Part shown: piece by piece, positions 7,159 to 9,752 of the stretch
Numbering within the stretch: position 1 is the stretch's first letter
Layout of the letters: each line of letters starts with the position of its first letter
Assembly: GCA_009993495.1 (NCBI GenBank)
Contig: JAACTI010000076.1
Coordinates: 1-9,752, forward strand
Origin: Deltaproteobacteria bacterium
Lineage (GTDB): Bacteria; Desulfobacterota; Desulfuromonadia; Desulfuromonadales; Geopsychrobacteraceae
Direction: 5' to 3'
Length of the DNA stretch: 9,752 nucleotides
Made by a program: the position numbers and the translations under genes
The notes under the pieces: model-generated
Seen by the model: the letters and a program-made list of their open reading frames with translations, nothing else
Told to the model about the DNA's origin: nothing
Databases searched by the model: none

Positions 7159-7417
7159 AGAATTACTTTCGTTTCAGGCTGAACAACCAGAAAAAACCGG
7201 AAGGTGTTTCACGCACAGGAATTTAAAGGAAGACATAATAACAAGGACATCTTGTCGTTTGTCCTTCCGAGGGGAGTAATTATTAGCGCGAATGACAAAG
7301 CAGAGCAAGCTTTTTCTGCTATTTTTCAGATAATTACCTAGGTTTTACCCTCGGCTACCTCGTTTGGCATAGCCGCTGCCGATGGCCGAAAAGAAAGAAC
7401 GTTGTTGCTTTAACAGC
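7159..7417 (-). promoter_or_regulatory. Long leader/promoter region of the helicase gene with alternative hairpins
   Basis: No gene is seen here. Read on the minus strand, AAGGACA and TGTCCTT (plus positions 7260-7266 and 7243-7249) form a perfect 7-bp hairpin with a 10-nt loop. The 7260-7268 arm can instead pair with GGAAGACA at 7228-7235 with one bulge, so the two folds exclude each other. A weak promoter (TTGCTC, then AATAAT after about 18 nt) lies near 7280-7310. The exact 8-bp inverted pair GTAATTAT/ATAATTAC (7276-7283, 7330-7337) flanks it. Regulation by temperature or by the helicase itself is inference from the family. Confidence 0.3.
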
Positions 7418-7572
7418 TTATCGACCAACCGGCAACAGTCTCCGCAGACGCTCGACAAAGTCGGTGTAGTCGGTGTAGTCGGGGTTGTCCGTAAAAATCA
7501 CCGGTGCTCAATGCCACGCACCATAATATGGTGCAGTAGATCCGGAATGTCTAAGCGGGGTTGTCTGGGCAT
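7418..7572 (-). pseudogene. N-terminal remnant of a RAYT transposase, frameshifted
   Basis: From an ATG at 7572 the minus strand reads MPRQPRLDIPDLLHHIMVRG then IEHR and a TGA at 7498-7500. This is the typical N-terminus of a RAYT-family transposase, including the first conserved His-rich strand. Shifting frame at that stop gives IFTDNPDYTDYTDFVERLRR and a few more residues to a TAA at 7418-7420, again the expected RAYT continuation. One base lost (or two gained) between HR and IF explains this. The catalytic HUH motif and tyrosine are absent. A 9-bp tandem duplication (GTCGGTGTA twice) lies in the second part and doubles the YTD residues. The AACGACGTCCCCC motif lies 38 nt upstream of the start. 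This is a dead fragment. Confidence 0.75.
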
Positions 7573-7609
7573 GGAAAGAGCCTGGCAGATAACACTAAAG
7601 CAATCAAGC

Positions 7610-7622
7610 AACGACGTCCCCC
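7610..7622. repeat. Putative RAYT element end, AACRACGTCCCCC motif (right copy)
   Basis: AACGACGTCCCCC differs at one base from the copy at 656-668. It stands upstream of the minus-strand RAYT remnant, whereas the other copy stands at the 3' end of the plus-strand RAYT, so together they suggest inverted element ends of GGGGGACGTYGTT type. It lies 39 nt downstream of the ATPase stop codon. Confidence 0.4.
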
Positions 7623-7660
7623 CAACCCCCATGCGACAAAAAGAGAGTCGCAGCAATTCA

Positions 7661-9043
7661 TCAGCTTGTGGAGGCGACTGCCATCATGGTGGCAAGATGC
7701 TCTGCAAGATAGAGGGGGAGGGAAAGCAGACGGTATTTTACCGATTTTCCCGTCGTGGTTTTGACTTGGATGGTTTGCAGTGACGGAGGGTTGGTATCAA
7801 AACGGATCGCCAAGGACAGACCCTTTTCCGCCATGAATTGGTGTAACGATTTCATGCTGCCGGCGGCGCCTGATTTCACCTCGACCGGCACGATTTGATT
7901 ACCGTGTTGAATGATGTAGTCGATTTCACCCAGCCGCCCCCCCGTCCGTTGCCAATAAAAAAGCTGCGGCTCCATGAGCGGGCTCTGGGCCGCCCGGAAT
8001 TGCTGTCCCACAAACTGTTCGGCCAGCCCTCCCTTGTTGGCAAACAGCACGTGATCCAATTCGGATCGTTTGACGGAGGCCAGCCCGAGCTGAGCGGAGA
8101 CCAAGCCGATATCGATCAGCAGGGCTTTGAAAAATTTTTCGTTGGATTCGGCCCCCAATGGCAGCCCGTTGGCGCTGGTATGCACCACTTTTGTGCATAC
8201 CCTGGCCTGGCAGAGCATGGTCAGTGATTTTTTGACCACCTCCAGGCGAGCACCGGAGTCGGCCCGGCTGAAAACAAATTTTCCTCCCAACTGCTCGGCC
8301 ACCGAGTGCAGAATGCGGTTAAGCAGCCGGGCGTCGATTTCGCCGCCGTACTTGTGAAAATCATCGCGATAGGTGGCTAACAGATCATGCTGTATCTTAA
8401 GGCATTCGCTTAATTCCCCACTATTCACCCAGGCCTGCACCACCTCCGGCATCCCGCCGATCAGGCAAAACTGCTTGTAGAGATCCAGGCATTTGTCATG
8501 CAGAGTTTGGGGCAAGCCCTTGGCCGGGTCGCAGGAGATCATCTTCCGGTGGAGCGCCTCATGGCCGCAAGCCAGCACAAATTCGAAAAAAGAGAGCTGT
8601 TCCAAATGGAAGTAGCTGATCCTACCTACCGGCATACTGTATTGCTGACGATCCAGAGCAAACTCCAGCAAAGAGCCGGCTGCGATCACCGCAAGTTGCG
8701 GCAACTCCTCCTTGAACCATCTGAGTTTCGCCAACAGCTCCGGCACGGCTTGAATTTCATCCAGAAAAAGGCAGGATGTTTCCGGGGTTATGCTGATGGA
8801 GAACTCCGCTTCGAGGTTGCCGACAATCTCCCTCGGGTCGTTTACTGAGAACAGCTCCGCCAGGTTGGGCAATTTCTCGAAATTCAGTTCAACTAAGGCA
8901 AGCCGGTGTCTCTGGGCAAAATCGCGCACCAGCCAGGTCTTGCCGACTTGACGAGCGCCTCTTAATATCAGGGGTTTCCGATTGGGGCTTTTAAACCATC
9001 GATCAAGCCCGGTGGCGGCAAAACGAATCATCTCACTATCCAT
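7661..9043 (-). CDS. AAA+ ATPase with DUF4143 C-terminal domain
   Basis: The 460-residue protein belongs to the AAA_14/DUF4143 group of mobile P-loop ATPases, common on accessory DNA and without a settled function. The Walker A motif is GARQVGKT (29-36) and Walker B is CLFLDEIQ (91-98). SLLEFAL near 140 and IGGMPEVV near 195 are typical of the family. The C-terminal part holds GEID (372-375) and VEVK (387-390), resembling a PD-(D/E)XK nuclease core (E373, D375, E388, K390). The length is normal and the frame intact. An ATG at 9031 (codon 5, giving MIRFAATGLDRWF) better matches usual family starts and has GGATAGTGAG just upstream, so it may be the real start. The gene stands alone with its own strong promoter between a RAYT remnant and an integrase remnant. 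It could be a self-standing mobile cargo or a defence-related gene; no partner gene is adjacent. Confidence 0.88.
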   Translation of the reverse strand: MDSEMIRFAATGLDRWFKSPNRKPLILRGARQVGKTWLVRDFAQRHRLALVELNFEKLPNLAELFSVNDPREIVGNLEAEFSISITPETSCLFLDEIQAVPELLAKLRWFKEELPQLAVIAAGSLLEFALDRQQYSMPVGRISYFHLEQLSFFEFVLACGHEALHRKMISCDPAKGLPQTLHDKCLDLYKQFCLIGGMPEVVQAWVNSGELSECLKIQHDLLATYRDDFHKYGGEIDARLLNRILHSVAEQLGGKFVFSRADSGARLEVVKKSLTMLCQARVCTKVVHTSANGLPLGAESNEKFFKALLIDIGLVSAQLGLASVKRSELDHVLFANKGGLAEQFVGQQFRAAQSPLMEPQLFYWQRTGGRLGEIDYIIQHGNQIVPVEVKSGAAGSMKSLHQFMAEKGLSLAIRFDTNPPSLQTIQVKTTTGKSVKYRLLSLPLYLAEHLATMMAVASTS

Positions 9044-9077
9044 CCCGGTTTTTTTGCAATACTATTTATCGCGAAAC

Positions 9078-9105
9078 CGTATAATCAACGCGTTGTTTAT
9101 GTCAA
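9078..9105 (-). promoter_or_regulatory. Promoter of the AAA+/DUF4143 gene
   Basis: On the minus strand a perfect -35 TTGACA (9100-9105) is followed after 16 nt by TATACG (9078-9083), a 4-of-6 match to TATAAT, 35 nt upstream of the ATG at 9043. The spacer contains the palindrome AACGCGTT (9087-9094), an attractive operator position. Confidence 0.6.
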
Positions 9106-9134
9106 TAAAAATTATTTAAACGTGTTGTTTATAT
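9087..9134. repeat. Direct repeat AACGYGTTGTTTATRT, possible operator pair
   Basis: AACGCGTTGTTTATGT (9087-9102) and AACGTGTTGTTTATAT (9119-9134) agree at 14 of 16 positions and start 32 bp apart, about three helical turns. The first copy covers the spacer and most of the -35 of the ATPase promoter; the second is upstream. This geometry suits cooperative repressor or activator binding; the binding protein is unknown. Confidence 0.45.
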
Positions 9135-9193
9135 GGTTACAGGAATTTTCCCCGGGATATCCAGTTCGCCGCGCCAATACCCATATTGTATCA

Positions 9194-9287
9194 GCATAAT
9201 CCCCGAATTGAGCTGCTGCGCCAACTGAACTTTCCCGCTTTAGCGCCGCAGACGTTCTCGCAGTCAGCTCTAATGACTTGGTTAGCC
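9194..9287 (+). other. attC-like imperfect palindrome (candidate integron recombination site)
   Basis: Bases 9207-9220 pair with 9259-9274 in a 14-bp stem interrupted only by two single extruded bases, T9271 and T9264, both on the right arm. Outward lie symmetrical 6-nt unpaired segments (9201-9206 and 9275-9280), then GCATAAT (9194-9200) opposite GTTAGCC (9281-9287). The latter matches the GTTRRRY R' box at 6 of 7 positions; the left box matches RYYYAAC at 5 of 7. The central 38 nt (9221-9258) would be the variable terminal structure. Order, size (94 nt), same-side bulges and unpaired spacers are those of attC sites. The weak left box and the bulge bases being T on the top strand argue for caution. 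It touches the integrase fragment that follows. Confidence 0.45.
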
Positions 9288-9289
9288 CG

Positions 9290-9752
9290 ATGTCCGGCAC
9301 CCATGCTCTGATGACGCGGCTGCTTTACGGGGCCGGGTTGCGCCTGCTGGAATGTTTGCGCCTGCGCATTCACGATGTTGATTTCGGCCAACGGCACGTG
9401 TTTATCCGCGACGGCAAAGGGGGCAAAGACCGCGTCAGCCTGTTGCCGCAGGAATTAGCGACCGATCTCCAGGCCCATATCGAGCGGGTCATCCAACGGC
9501 ATCAAACCGACCTGAGCGAAGGTTTTGGTCGGGTCTATCTGCCCGAGGCCTTGGCGCGTAAATACCCCAACGCTGCGACGGAAACGGGTTGGCAGTATAT
9601 GTTCCCGGCCAAAAAACGCACGCTTGATCCGCGCGGCGGTGAAGAACGCCGCCATCATGCCCAGGAATCGGGCCTGCAAAAAGCGGTGAAGACGGCGGCG
9701 CGCAAGAGCGGCATCCCCAAACGCATCAGCTGTCATACTCTGCGCCACAGCT
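9290..9752 (+). pseudogene. intI: Integron integrase (IntI), 5'-truncated and continuing past window end
   Basis: From ATG 9290 the frame reads SGTHALMTRLLYGAGLRLLE, the start of the tyrosine-recombinase catalytic domain, with catalytic Arg at codon 18 and GKGGKDR at 42-48. Codons about 79-123 contain the insertion specific to integron integrases: YLPEALARKYPNA, WQYMFP, DPRGGEERRHH. HTLRH (149-153) with the second catalytic His/Arg is the last seen; the nucleophilic Tyr would lie just beyond base 9752. IntI proteins are about 320-340 residues; the N-terminal DNA-binding domain of about 120-140 residues is missing. The frame is open back only to 9212, and that stretch is the attC-like palindrome, not IntI. 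I found no N-terminal part elsewhere in the window. IntI would recombine attC and attI sites; this copy is unlikely to be active. It is divergent from the ATPase gene. Confidence 0.85.

Noticed and set aside
6463..7182. Plus-strand open frames opposite the DEAD-box helicase
   Set aside because: They mirror the helicase coding strand, have no motif, and the minus-strand protein carries every helicase motif.
7299..7325. AGCAGA/TCTGCT hairpin followed by ATTTTT on the plus strand, considered as an intrinsic terminator
   Set aside because: No plus-strand gene lies upstream (the helicase is on the minus strand), so it is more likely incidental structure in the helicase promoter region.
7460..7482. 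Tandem GTCGGTGTA repeat considered as a CRISPR or VNTR start
   Set aside because: Only two full copies, no spacers, and it lies inside the RAYT remnant where it duplicates a YTD codon triplet.
7632..7652. TGCGAC/GTCGCA hairpin downstream of the AAA+ gene as its terminator
   Set aside because: Only 6 bp, with its T-run inside the loop and none after the stem on the minus strand; too weak to call.
9113..9289. Search for the missing N-terminal half of IntI just upstream, including other frames
   Set aside because: No frame shows IntI N-terminal features; the stretch is the AT-rich promoter side and the palindrome.
1..9752. tRNA, rRNA or CRISPR array
   Set aside because: No cloverleaf with a CCA-type end, no rRNA-like stretch and no regularly spaced repeat array was seen on either strand by eye.

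Overview
The window looks like a chromosomal segment of a Gram-negative bacterium. The mixture of genes and dispersed repeats (a zinc-ribbon protein with a UvrD/PcrA-type tail, AGGGGATGAA-type repeats, an integron integrase, REP-associated transposases) best suits a Desulfuromonas/Geobacter-like deltaproteobacterium. This placement is an inference from gene style only; there is no rRNA or marker gene here to confirm it.

Layout. Positions 1-1220 are accessory: the C-terminal part of a REP-associated tyrosine transposase (RAYT, + strand) ends against a 3'-truncated, AT-rich rhuM-family gene (- strand). The rhuM stop codon lies within a few bases of the transposon-end-like motif, so rhuM was probably cut by that element. 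Positions 1220-1745 hold no convincing gene but are rich in structure: two consecutive hairpins (1267-1310 and 1317-1362), then a MITE-like unit (1527-1745) with perfect 12-bp inverted ends whose right end supplies the stop codon of the next gene.

Positions 1737-7158 are the housekeeping core: a ketopantoate reductase (panE-like, -), a 140-aa zinc-ribbon protein with a PcrA/UvrD-tail-like C-terminus (+) closed by a good intrinsic terminator, a CPA2-family cation/proton antiporter with a TrkA-N regulatory domain (+), and a DeaD/CsdA-type DEAD-box RNA helicase (-) with a long leader. The antiporter and helicase converge on a shared hairpin at 5399-5430. These genes do not form one pathway; each seems to be its own transcription unit.

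Positions 7300-9752 are accessory again: a frameshifted N-terminal remnant of a second RAYT (-) with the same AACRACGTCCCCC end motif as the first; an AAA+ ATPase/DUF4143 gene (-) with a strong TTGACA promoter carrying an AACGCGTT palindrome in its spacer; then a 94-nt attC-like imperfect palindrome (14-bp stem with two single-base bulges on one arm, symmetrical 6-nt unpaired spacers, and a GTTAGCC box) that directly abuts a 5'-truncated integron integrase (IntI) running off the window's end. The attC-like/IntI junction is the most unusual part of the window and may record a cassette inserted into an integrase gene.
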